This document shows positions 35,776-47,728 of a stretch of DNA of 64,000 bases, piece by piece. Both the position numbers and the translations under genes were made by a program. Source of the stretch: Azolla caroliniana (taxonomy: Eukaryota; Polypodiophyta); NCBI GenBank assembly GCA_043228905.1, contig JBHGNT010000014.1, forward strand, positions 20,956,001-21,020,000, written 5' to 3'. The stretch's first letter is position 1. Each line of letters starts with the position of its first letter. Under the pieces are notes generated by a model that saw only the letters and a program-made list of their open reading frames with translations, made no database searches and had not been told where the DNA came from.

Positions 35776-36446
35776 CAAATTCGGTTTCGGTTGACTAAGC
35801 TCGGTTCGAAGTTGACTACGAACCTTGTTGGAGTGCAGCCGGTTGGCTCACCCGATATCGTTCTAGTCGGATTTGAACCCGAGTCGGTTCGGCTTCTTGT
35901 TGAACTTGCTCGAATTGACTCCGGTAGCTGGAGGGACAGAACCGACTGGTCTTCCCGAATGTTACCGAGTCGGAGTGAGTCCGGTTCGCTTCGGATATAT
36001 ATGCCGAATACCGATTATTAAAACCGATTATCTGGACCGATTCTGCTTCGGGTGGCTGCAGCGACGAGAGGGATGGATCCAACTGATCCTTTCGAATGTC
36101 GATCAGCCAGAAGAAGCACGAATTTGGGGTTGTTGTCTTAAGACCGATCTGCACCGAGTGGTTACAACGAGCGGCGATTGATGACCTCTTCGGATGCCGT
36201 TTAACCGAGTGGAGCACGATCGTGTCAAAGTTTCACAAGGGGAATTTCACCTCAAGCGGTTACGATCTCGGAGGACAGAGTACAACCTGTTGGCTTACTC
36301 CAAGCAAGAATGATCTAACGCGATGAGATGCAAACCTGGTTTTTCTTCTTCTTCTCTCTTTCTTCGAATGACGCGAATACTGTGCAGGCCGTGATGAAGT
36401 GAAGAACCGAATGCTGTGCAGTCGGTGATGACGGCCGATGTTGAAT
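35776..36446 (-). other. Copia 5' untranslated leader
   Basis: About 670 bases between primer-binding site and the polyprotein ATG. No conserved ORF is seen. It is strikingly rich in CCGA/TCGG tetranucleotides, as is the coding region. Confidence 0.7.
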
Positions 36447-36458
36447 GCTCTGATACCA
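36447..36458 (-). other. Copia primer-binding site (initiator Met tRNA)
   Basis: The minus strand reads TGGTATCAGAGC, the complement of the 3' end of plant initiator-methionine tRNA. It sits two bases inside the 5' LTR, the standard arrangement for plant copia elements. Confidence 0.93.
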
Positions 36459-36583
36459 GATGTTGACGATGAAGGTCGTCTTTGCGGAAGATCAAGAAGC
36501 ATTCGTTTTTCTTTCTCTGTACCTGCGTATGACTGTTTGTAGGTCGTTGTGCAGAGAGAGAGACAGAGAGACACAAAAGAGTC

Positions 36584-36589
36584 TTTATT
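36584..36589 (-). other. AATAAA polyadenylation hexamer in the LTR
   Basis: The minus strand has AATAAA about 55 bases downstream of the TATA box. The equivalent hexamer in the 3' LTR (31409-31414) would serve as the poly(A) signal for the element RNA. Confidence 0.5.
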
Positions 36590-36640
36590 TCATAAAGAAG
36601 AATACAACAAGCCCAACCCCACAAAGAGGTTACAAGGTCA

Positions 36641-36650
36641 CTATATATAG
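36641..36650 (-). promoter_or_regulatory. TATA box of the copia 5' LTR
   Basis: CTATATATAG lies inside the promoter LTR, about 100 bases from its outer (upstream) end, as expected for the core promoter driving leftward transcription. The motif is palindromic, so strand is assigned from element orientation. Confidence 0.65.
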
Positions 36651-36743
36651 GGACCGACTTAGGGCAACTGCCCTTTATGCTAATTACATAAATGGCCAAA
36701 ACGGGATAGTGTGAATACGTCCATTATACACATGTATTCGACA

Positions 36744-36748
36744 GAGAA
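36744..36748. repeat. Target-site duplication, right copy (GAGAA)
   Basis: Matches 31282-31286 exactly; see that entry. Confidence 0.95.
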
Positions 36749-37029
36749 GACCCGGTGAGTAAATTAAAATGTTCATAACTGGCTCGTGTGATATCGGATT
36801 TCTGTGTTCAAACATGCGAATCGAAGCTAACAACGCTAGCTATGATATAGAATTAAAAAATCGACATTTTGAAACTCAGGTTGACAGACATGACGAAATA
36901 AGCATATTTGAGGAGGTAGTGGAGAAGAGCTAGTGAGTAAATAAAAATAGTCATAGCTGGCTCGTGTGATATCGGATTTCTGTGTTCAAACATGCGAATC
37001 GAAGCTAACAACGCTAGCTATGATATAGA

Positions 37030-40000
37030 ATTAAAAAATCCAGATTTTGAAACTCAGGTCGAGAGACGTGACAAAATTAGCAAATTTGAGGAGGGAGTTC
37101 AGAAGACCCCGTGAGTAAATTAAAATCGTCATACCTGGCTTGGGTGATATTGGATTTTTAAGTTCAAACATGCGAATCGAAGCTAACAACGCTAGCTATG
37201 ATATCGAATTAAAAAATGGAGATTTCGAAACTCAGGTCGAGAGACGTGAGGAAATTAGCAAATTTGAGGAGGGAGTTGAGAAGAGCGAGTGAGTAAATTA
37301 AAATGTTCATACCTGGCTCGTGTGATATCGGATTTTTGTCTTCAAACATGCGAATCGAAGCTAACAACGCTAGCTATAATATAGAATTAAAAAATCAAGA
37401 TTTTGAAACTCAGATCGAGAGACGTGACAAAATTAGCAAATTTGAGGAGGGAGTTGAGAAGAGCGAGTGAGTAATTAAAATGGTCATACCTGGCTCGTTT
37501 GATATCGGATTATTGAGCTCAAACATTCAAATCGAAGCTAACAACACTAGCTATGATATAGAGTTAAAAAATCAATATTTTGAAACTCAGGTCGAGAGAC
37601 ATGACGAAATTAGCCAATTTGAGGAGGGAGGGGAGAAGACCCCGTGAGTAAATTAAAATAGTCATACCTGGCTTGTGTTATATCGGATCATTGTGTTCAA
37701 ACATTCGAATCGAAGCTAACAACGCTAGCTATGAAAAAGAATTAAAAAATCAAGATTTTGAAACTCAGGTCGAGAGACATGACGAAATTAGCAAATTTGA
37801 GGAGGTAGGGGAGAAGACCCCGTGAGTAAATTAAAATGGTCATACCTGGCTGGTGTGATATCAGCTTTTTGTGTTCAAATATGTGAATCGAAGCAAACAA
37901 CGCTAGCTATGATATAGAATTAAAAAATAAAGATTTTGAAACTCAGGTCGAGAGACATGATGAAATTAGCAAATTTGAGGAGGTTGGGGAGAAGACCCAG
38001 TGAGTAAATTAAAATGTTCATACCTGGCTTGTGTGATATCGGATTTTTGTGTTCAAACATGCGAATCGAAGCTGACAACGCTAGCTATGATAAAGAATTA
38101 AAAAATCGAGATTTCAAAACTCAGGTCGAGAGACGTGACGAAATTAGCAAATTTGAGGAGGGAGTTGAGAAGAGCGAGTGAGTAAATTAAAATGTTCATA
38201 CCTGGCTCGTGTAATATCGGATTTTTGTGTTCAAACATGCGAATCGAAGCTAACAACGCTAGCTATAATATAGAATTAAAAAATGGAGATTTCGAAACTC
38301 AGGTCGAGAGACGTGAGGAAATTAGGAAATTTGAGGAGGGAGTTGAGAAGAGCGAGTGAGTAAATTAAAATGTTCATACCTGGCTCGTGTGATATCGGAT
38401 TTTTGTGTTCAAACATGCGAATCAAAGCTAACAACACTAGCTATAATATAGAATTAAAAAATGAAGATTTTGAAACTCAGATCGAGAGACGTGACAAAAT
38501 TAACAAATTTGAGGAGGTAGGGGAGAAGACCCCGTGAGTAAATTAAAATGGTCATACCTGGCTCGTGTGATATCGGATTTTTGTGTTCAAACATGCGAAT
38601 CGAAGCTAACAATGCTAGCTATAATATAGAATTAAGAAAACAAGATTTTGAAACTCAGATCGAGAGACATGACAAAATTAGCAAATTTGAGGAGGGAGTT
38701 GAGAAGAGCGAGTGAGTAAATTAAAATGGTCATACCTGGCTTGAGTTATATCGGATTATTGTGTTCAAACATGTGAATCGAAGCTAACAACGCTAGCTAT
38801 GATATAGAATTAAAAAATCCAGATTTTGAAACTCAGGTCGAGAGACGTGACAAAATTAGCAAATTTGAGGAGGGACTTGAGAAGAGCGAGTGAGTAAATT
38901 AAAATCGTCATACCTGGCTTGGGTGATATCGGATTTTTATGTTCAAACATGCGAATCGAAGCTAACAACGCTAGCTATGATATCGAATTATAAAATGGAG
39001 ATTTCGAAACTCAGGTGGAGAGACGTGAGGAAATTAGCAAATTTGAGGAGGTAGGGGAGAAGACCCCGTGAGTAAATTAAAATGGTCATACCTGGCTCGT
39101 GCGATATCGGATTTTTGTGTTCAAACATGCGAATCGAAGCTAACAACGCTAGCTATAATACAGAATTAAGAAAACAAGATTTTGAAACTTAGATCGAGAG
39201 ACGTGACAAAATTAGCATATTTGAGGAGGGAGTTGAGAAGAGCGAGTGAGTAAATTAAAATAGTCATACCTGGCTCGTGTGATATCGGATTATTGTGTTC
39301 AGACATGCGAATTGAAGCTAACAACGCTAGCTATGATATAGAATTAAAAAATCAAGATTTTGAAACTCGGGTCGAGAGATGTGACGATATAAGCAAATTT
39401 GAGGAGGGAGTTGAGAAGAGCGAGTGAGTAAATTAAAATGGTCATACCTGGCTTGTGTTATATCGGATTATTGTGTTCAAACATGTGAATCGAAGCTAAC
39501 AACGCTAGCTATGATATAGAATTAGAAAATCCAGATTTTGAAACTCAGGTCGAGACACATGACGAAATTAGCAAATTTGAGGAGGTTGGGGAGAAGACCC
39601 GGTGAGTAAATTACAATGTTCATACCTGGCTCGTGTGATATCGGATTTTTGTGTTCAAACATGCGAATCGAAGCTAACAACGCTAGCTATAATATAGAAT
39701 TAAAAAATCAAGATTTTGAAACTCAGATCGAGAGACATGACAAAATTATCAAATTTGAGGAGGTAGGGGAGAAGACCCCGTGAGTAAATTAATATGGTCA
39801 TACCTGGCTCGTGTGATATCGGATTTTTGTGTTCAAACATGCGAATCGAAGCTAACAACGCTAGCTATCATATCGAGTTAAAAAATCAAGATTTTGAAAC
39901 TCAGGTCGAGAGACAAGACGAAATTAGCAAATTTGAGGAGGTTTTTGAGAAGAGCGAGTGAGTAAATTAAAATGGTCATACCTGGCTTGTGTTATATCGG

Positions 40001-43000
40001 ATTATTGTGTTCAAACATGTGAATCGAAGCTAACAACGCTAGCTATGATATAGAATTAAAAAATCCAGATTTTGAAACTCAGGTCGAGAGACGTGACAAA
40101 ATTAGCAAATTTGAGGAGGGAGTTCAGAAGACCCCGTGAGTAAATTAAAATCGTCATACCTGGCTTGGGTGATATTGGATTTTTAAGTTCAAACATGCGA
40201 ATCGAAGCTAACAACGCTAGCTATGATATCGAATTAAAAAATGGAGATTTCGAAAATCAGGTCGAGAGACGTGAGGAAATTAGCAAATTTGAGGAGGGAG
40301 TTGAGAAGAGCGAGTGAGTAAATTAAAATGTTCATACCTGGCTCGTGTGATATCGGATTTTTGTCTTCAAACATGCGAATCGAAGCTAACAACGCTAGCT
40401 ATAATATAGAATTAAAAAATCAAGATTTTGAAACTCAGATCGAGAGACGTGACAAAATTAGCAAATTTGAGGAGGGAGTTGAGAAGAGCGAGTGAGTAAT
40501 TAAAATGGTCATACCTGGCTCGTTTGATATCGGATTATTGAGTTCAAACATTCAAATCGAAGCTAACAACACTAGCTATGATATAGAGTTAAAAAATCAA
40601 TATTTTGAAACTCAGGTCGAGAGACATGACGAAATTAGCCAATTTGAGGAGGGAGGGGAGAAGACCCCGTGAGTAAATTAAAATGGTCATACCTGGCTTG
40701 TGTTATATCGGATCATTGTGTTCAAACATTCGAATCGAAGCTAACAACGCTAGCTATGAAAAAGAATTAAAAAATCAAGATTTTGAAACTCAGGTCGAGA
40801 GACATGACGAAATTAGCAAATTTGAGGAGGTAGGGGAGAAGACCCCGTGAGTAAATTAAAATGGTCATACCTGGCTGGTGTGATATCAGCTTTTTGTGTT
40901 CAAATATGTGAATCGAAGCAAACAACGCTAGCTATGATATAGAATTAAAAAATAAAGATTTTGAAACTCAGGTCGAGAGACATGATGAAATTAGCAAATT
41001 TGAGGAGGTTGGGGAGAAGACCCAGTGAGTAAATTAAAATGTTCATACCTGGCTTGTGTGATATCGGATTTTTGTGTTCAAACATGCGAATCGAAGCTGA
41101 CAACGCTAGCTATGATAAAGAATTAAAAAATCGAGATTTCAAAACTCAGGTCGAGAGACGTGACGAAATTAGCAAATTTGAGGAGGGAGTTGAGAAGAGC
41201 GAGTGAGTAAATTAAAATGTTCATACCTGGCTCGTGTAATATCGGATTTTTGTGTTCAAACATGCGAATCGAAGCTAACAACGCTAGCTATAATATAGAA
41301 TTAAAAAATGGAGATTTCGAAACTCAGGTCGAGAGACGTGAGGAAATTAGGAAATTTGAGGAGGGAGTTGAGAAGAGCGAGTGAGTAAATTAAAATGTTC
41401 ATACCTGGCTCGTGTGATATCGGATTTTTGTGTTCAAACATGCGAATCAAAGCTAACAACACTAGCTATAATATAGAATTAAAAAATGAAGATTTTGAAA
41501 CTCAGATCGAGAGACGTGACAAAATTAACAAATTTGAGGAGGTAGGGGAGAAGACCCCGTGAGTAAATTAAAATGGTCATACCTGGCTCGTGTGATATCG
41601 GATTTTTGTGTTCAAACATGCGAATCGAAGCTGACAATGCTAGCTATAATATAGAATTAAGAAAACAAGATTTTGAAACTCAGATCGAGAGACATGACAA
41701 AATTAGCAAATTTGAGGAGGGAGTTGAGAAGAGCGAGTGAGTAAATTAAAATGGTCATACCTGGCTTGAGTTATATCGGATTATTGTGTTCAAACATGTG
41801 AATCGAAGCTAACAACGCTAGCTATGATATAGAATTAAAAAATCCAGATTTTGAAACTCAGGTCGAGAGACGTGACAAAATTAGCAAATTTGAGGAGGGA
41901 CTTGAGAAGAGCGAGTGAGTAAATTAAAATCGTCATACCTGGCTTGGGTGATATCGGATTTTTATGTTCAAACATGCGAATCGAAGCTAACAACGCTAGC
42001 TATGATATCGAATTATAAAATGGAGATTTCGAAACTCAGGTGGAGAGCCGTGAGGAAATTAGCAAATTTGAGGAGGTAGGGGAGAAGACCCCGTGAGTAA
42101 ATTAAAATGGTCATACCTGGCTCGTGCGATATCGGATTTTTGTGTTCAAACATGCGAATCGAAGCTAACAACGCTAGCTATAATATAGAATTAAGAAAAC
42201 AAGATTTTGAAACTTAGATCGAGAGACGTGACAAAATTAGCATATTTGAGGAGGGAGTTGAGAAGAGCGAGTGAGTAAATTAAAATAGTCATACCTGGCT
42301 CGTGTGATATCGGATTATTGTGTTCAGACATGCGAATTGAAGCTAACAACGCTAGCTATGATATAGAATTAAAAAATCAAGATTTTGAAACTCGGGTCGA
42401 GAGATGTGACGATATAAGCAAATTTGAGGAGGGAGTTGAGAAGAGCGAGTGAGTAAATTAAAATGGTCATACCTGGCTTGTGTTATATCGGATTATTGTG
42501 TTCAAACATGTGAATCGAAGCTAACAACGCTAGCTATGATATAGAATTAGAAAATCCAGATTTTGAAACTCAGGTCGAGACACATGACGAAATTAGCAAA
42601 TTTGAGGAGGTTGGGGAGAAGACCCGGTGAGTAAATTACAATGTTCATACCTGGCTCGTGTGATATCGGATTTTTGTGTTCAAACATGCAAATCGAAGCT
42701 AACAACGCTAGCTATAATATAGAATTAAAAAATCAAGATTTTGAAACTCAGATCAAGAGACATGACAAAATTATCAAATTTGAGGAGGTAGGGGAGAAGA
42801 CCCCGTGAGTAAATTAATATGGTCATACCTGGCTCGTGTGATATCGGATTTTTGTGTTCAAACATGCGAATCGAAGCTAACAACGCTAGCTATCATATCG
42901 AGTTAAAAAATCAAGATTTTGAAACTCAGGTCGAGAGACAAGACGAAATTAGCAAATTTGAGGAGGTTTTTGAGAAGAGCGAGTGAGTAAATTAAAATGG

Positions 43001-43460
43001 TCATACCTGGCTTGTGTTATATCGGATTATTGTGTTCAAACATGTGAATCGAAGCTAACAACGCTAGCTATGATATAGAATTAAAAAATCCAGATTTTGA
43101 AACTCAGGTCGAGAGACGTGACAAAATTAGCAAATTTGAGGAGGGAGTTCAGAAGACCCCGTGAGTAAATTAAAATCGTCATACCTGGCTTGGGTGATAT
43201 TGGATTTTTAAGTTCAAACATGCGAATCGAAGCTAACAACGCTAGCTATGATATCGAATTAAAAAATGGAGATTTCGAAACTCAGGTCGAGAGATGTGAG
43301 GAAATTAGCAAATTTGAGGAGGGAGTTGAGAAGAGCGAGTGAGTAAATTAAAATGTTCATACCTGGCTCGTGTGATATCGGATTTTTGTCTTCAAACATG
43401 CGAATCGAAGCTAACAACGCTAGCTATAATATAGAATTAAAAAATCAAGATTTTGAAACT
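37030..43460 (+). repeat. 17-monomer higher-order repeat: two full copies plus a partial third (3,025 bp unit)
   Basis: The rare marker TGGGTGATATTGG recurs at 37141, 40166 and 43191, exactly 3,025 bp apart (17 x 178 minus 1). Copy 1 is about 37030-40054 and copy 2 about 40055-43079; copy 3 stops matching near 43460. I noticed only about ten base differences between copies 1 and 2. Examples are GAGCTCAAAC against GAGTTCAAAC (37510/40535) and AGAGACGTGAGG against AGAGCCGTGAGG (39020/42045 region). The pattern indicates very recent amplification. Confidence 0.92.
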
Positions 43461-45480
43461 CAGATCGAGAGACATGATAAAATTAGCAAATTTGAGGAGG
43501 TAGGGGAGAAGACCCCGTGAGTAAATTAAAATGGTCATACCTGGCTCGTGTGATATCGGATTTTTGTGTTCAAACTTGCGAATCGAAGCTAACAACGCTA
43601 GCTATGATATAGAATTAAAAAATGGAGATTTCGAAATTCAGGTCGAGAGACGTGACAAAATTAGCAAATTTGAGGAGGTTTTTGAGAAGAGCGAGTGAGT
43701 AAATTAAAATGGTCATACCTGGCTTGTGTTATATCGGATTATTGTGTTCAAACATGTGAATCGAAGCTAACAACGCTAGCTATGATATAGAATGAGAAAA
43801 TCCAGATTTTGAAACTCAGGTCGAGACACATGACGAAATTAGCAAATTTGAGGAGGTTGGGGAGAAGACCCGGTGAGTAAATTAAAATGTTCATACCTGG
43901 CTCGTGTGATATCGGATTTTTGTGTTCAAACATGGGAATCGAAGCTAACAACGCTAGCTATGATATCAAATTAAAAAATGGAGATTTAGAAACTCAGGTC
44001 GAGAGACGTGAGGAAATTACCAAATTTGAGGAGGGAGTTGCGAAGAGCCAGTGAGTAAATTAAACTGTTCACACCTGGCTCATGTGAAATCGGATTTCTG
44101 TGTTCAAACATGCGAATCGAAGCTAACAACGCTAGCTATGATATAGAATTAAAAAGTTATGATTTTGAAACTCAAGTCAAAGGACATGATGAAATTAGCA
44201 AATTTGAGGAGGGAGTTGAGAAGAGCGAGTGAGTAAATTAAAATGGTCATAGCTGGCTTGTGTTATATCCGATTATTGTGTTTAAACATGTGAATCGAAG
44301 CTAACAACGCTAGCTATGATATAGAATTAGAAAATCCACATTTTGAAACTCAGGTCGAGACACATGACGAAATTAGCAAATTTGAGGAGGTTGGGGAGAA
44401 GACCCCGTGAGTAAATTAAAATCGTCATACTGGGCTCGTGTGATATCAGATTTTTGTGTTCAAACATGCGAATCGAAGCTAACAATGCTAGCAACGGTAT
44501 CGAATTAAAAAATGGAGATTTCGAAACTCAGGTCGAAAGACGTGAGGAAATTAGCAAATTTGAGGAGGGAGTTGAGAAGAGCGAGTGAGTAAATTAAAAT
44601 GGTCATACCTGGCTTGTGTTATATCGGATTATTGTGTTCAAACATGTGAATCGAAGCTAACAACGCTAGCTATGATATAGAATTAGAAAATCCAGATTTT
44701 GAAACTCAGGTCGAGACACATGACGAAATTAGCAAATTTGAGGAGGTTGGGGAAAAGACCCGGTGAGTAAATTAAAATCGTCATACTGGGCTCGTGTGAT
44801 ATCGGATTTTTGTGTTCAAACATGCGAATCGAAGCTAACAACGCTAGCTATAATATAGAATTAAAAAATCAAGATTTTGAAACTCAGATCGAGAGACATG
44901 ACAAAATTATCAAATTTGAGGAGGTAGGGGAGAAGACCCCGTGAGTAAATTAAAATGGTCATACCTGGCTCGTGTGATATCGGATTTTTGTGTTCAAACA
45001 TGCGAATCGAAGCTAACAACGCTAGCTATCATATCGAGTTAAAAAATCAAGATTTTGAAACTCAGGTCGAGAGACATGACGAAATTAGCAAATTTGAGGA
45101 GGTTTTTGAGAAGAGCGAGTGAGTAAATTAAAATGGTCATACCTGGCTTGTGTTATATCGGATTATTATGTTCAAACATGTGAATCGAAGCTAACAACGC
45201 TAGCTATGATATAGAATTAAAAAATCCAGATTTTGAAACTCAGGTCGAGAGACGTGACAAAATTAGCAAATTTGAGGAGGGAGTTCAGAAGACCCCGTGA
45301 GTAAATTAAAATCGTCATACCTGGCTTGGGTGATATCGGATTTTTAAGTTCAAACATGCGAATCGAAGCTAACAACGCTAGCTATGATATCGAATTAAAA
45401 AATGGAGATTTCGAAACTCAGGTCGAGAGGCGTGAGGAAATTAGCAAATTTGAGGAGGGAGTTGAGAAGAGCGAGTGAGT
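43460..45480 (+). repeat. Mixed satellite monomers between two higher-order blocks
   Basis: Variants with GAGGAGGTTTTTGAGAAGAGC and with GAGACACATGACG recur at irregular spacing. Two consecutive groups around 44.2-44.4 kb and 44.6-44.8 kb look like a local duplication. No exact long unit was established. Confidence 0.65.
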
Positions 45481-47728
45481 AAATTAAAATGTTCATACCT
45501 GGCTCGTGTGATATCGGATTTTTGTGTTCAAACATGCGAATCGAAGCTAACAACGCTAGCTATAATATAGAATTAAAAAATCAAGATTTTGAAAACTCAA
45601 ATCGAGAGACATGACAAAATTAGCAAATTTGAGGAGGTAGGGGAGAAGACCCCGTGAGTAAATTAAAATGGTCATACCTGGCTCGTGTGATATCGGATTT
45701 TTGTGTTCAAACATGCGAATCGAAGCGAATAACGCTAGCTATCATATCGAGTTAAAAAATCAAGATTTTGAAACTCAGGTCGAAAGACATGACGAAATTA
45801 GCAAATTTGAGGAGGGAGTTGAGAAGAGCGAGTGAGTAAATTAAAATGGTCATACCTGGCTTGTGTTATATCGGATTATTGTGTTCAAACATGTGAATCG
45901 AAGCTAACAACGTTAGCTATGATATCGAGTTAAAAAATGAAGATTTTGAAACTCAGGTCGAGAGACATGACGAAATTAGCAAATTTGAGGAGGGAGTCGA
46001 CAAGAGCGAGTGAGTAAATTAAAATGGTCATACCTGGCTTGTGTTATATCGGATTATTGTGTTCATAGAATTAAAAAATCCAGATTTTGAAACTCAGGTC
46101 GAGACACATGACGAAATTAGCAAATTTGAGGAGGTTGGGGAGAAGAACCAGTGAGTAAATTAAAATGTTCATACCTGGCTCGTGTGATATCGGATTTTTG
46201 TGTTCAAACATGCGAATCGAAGCTAACAACGCTAGCTATGATATAGAGTTAAAAAATCAAGATTTTGAAACTCAGGTCGACAGACGTGACAAAATTAGCA
46301 AAGTTGAGGAGGGAGTTGAGAAGAGCGAGGGAGTAAATTAAAGTAATTAAGATTTTGAAACTCAGATCGAGAGACATGACAAAATTAGTATATTTGAGGA
46401 GGGAGTTGAGAAGAGCGAGTGAGTAAATTAAAATGGTCATACCTGGCTTGTGTGATATCGGATTATTGTGTTCAAACATGTGAATTGAAGCTAACAACAC
46501 TAGCTATTATATAGAGTTAAAAAATCAAGATTTTGAAACTTAGGTCGAGAGAGATGACGAAATTAGCAAAGTTGAGGAGGGAGTTGAGAAGAGCGAGTGA
46601 GTAAATTAAAATGTTCATAACTGGCTCGTGTGATATCGGATTTTTGTGTTCAAACATGCGAATCGAAGCTAACAACGCTAGCTATAATATAAAATTAAAA
46701 AATCAAGATTTTGAAACTCAGATCGAGAGACATGACAAAATTAGCAAATTTGAGGAGGTAGGGGAGAAGACCCCGTGAGTAAATTAAAATGGTCATACCT
46801 GGCTCCTGTGATATCGGATTTTTGTGTTCAAACATGCGAATCGAAGCTAATAACGCTAGCTATCATATCGAGTTTAAAAATCAAGATTTTGAAACTCAGG
46901 TCGAAAGACATGACGAAATTAGCAAATTTGAGGAGGGAGTTGAGAAAAGCGAGTGAGTAAATTAAAATGGTCATACCTGGCTTGTGCTATATCGGATTAT
47001 TGTGTTCAAACATGTGAATCGAAGCTAACAACGTTAGCTATGACATCGAGTTAAAAAATGAAGATTTTGAAACTCAGGTCGGAGACATGAGGAAATTAGC
47101 AAATTTGAGGAGGGAGTTGACAAGAGCGAGTGAGTAAATTAAAATGGTCATACCTGGCTTGTGTTATATCGGATTATTGTGTTCATAGAATTAAAAAATC
47201 CAGATTTTGAAACTCAGGTCGAGACACATGACGAAATTAGCAAATTTGAGGAGGTTGGGGAGAAGAACCAGTGAGTAAATTAAAATGTTCATACCTGGCT
47301 CGTGTGATATCGGATTTTTGTGTTCAAACATGCGAATCGAAGCTAACAACGCTAGCTATGATATAGAGTTAAAAAATCAAGATTTTGAAACTCAGGTCGA
47401 GAGACGTGACAAAATTAGCAAAGTTGAGGAGGGAGTTGAGAAGAGCGAGTGAGTAAATTAAAGTAATTAAGATTTTGAAACTCAGATCGAGAGACATGAC
47501 AAAATTAGTATATTTGAGGAGGGAGTTGAGAAGAGCGAGTGAGTAAATTAAAATGGTCATACCTGGCTTGTGTGATATCGGATTATTGTGTTCAAACATG
47601 TGAATTGAAGCTAACAACACTAGCTATTATATAGAGTTAAAAAATCAAGATTTTGAAACTCAGGTCGAGAGACATGACGAAATTAGCAAAGTTGAGGAGG
47701 GAGTTGAGAAGAGCGAGTGAGTAAATTA
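45480..47728 (+). repeat. 1,120-bp tandem duplication containing truncated monomers
   Basis: Copies at about 45480-46599 and 46600-47728 share two deletion junctions 1,120 bp apart: GTGTTCATAGAATTAAAAAA (46061 region and 47181 region) and TTAAAGTAATTAAG (about 46339 and 47459). 1,120 is not a multiple of 178 because each copy holds two shortened monomers. The second junction type occurs once more just beyond, near 47728. Confidence 0.85.

Larger units (their letters stand above)
31287..36743 (-). mobile_element. Complete Ty1/copia LTR retrotransposon inserted in the satellite
   Basis: A 5,457-bp element with both LTRs, a 5-bp GAGAA target-site duplication, primer-binding site, polypurine tract and an intact polyprotein on the minus strand. 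Protease-integrase-RT-RNase H order and the RT and RNase H motifs place it in Ty1/copia (Pseudoviridae-type, a plant transposon). I cannot fix the lineage; the RT block and Met-tRNA priming would fit the Tork/Angela-like groups. The two LTRs differ by one 1-bp indel and one substitution, so the insertion is recent. It is the only intact transposon in the 57-kb array. Confidence 0.97.
36461..36743 (-). repeat. Copia 5' LTR (283 bp)
   Basis: Nearly identical to 31287-31568 (one indel, one substitution). Because the element reads leftward, this right-hand LTR is the promoter LTR. Confidence 0.95.

Noticed and set aside
31354-36714. Short ORFs opposite or overlapping the copia polyprotein and in its LTRs
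   Set aside because: They are shadow frames of the 1,337-aa polyprotein or duplicates within the two LTRs. None carries a recognisable domain.
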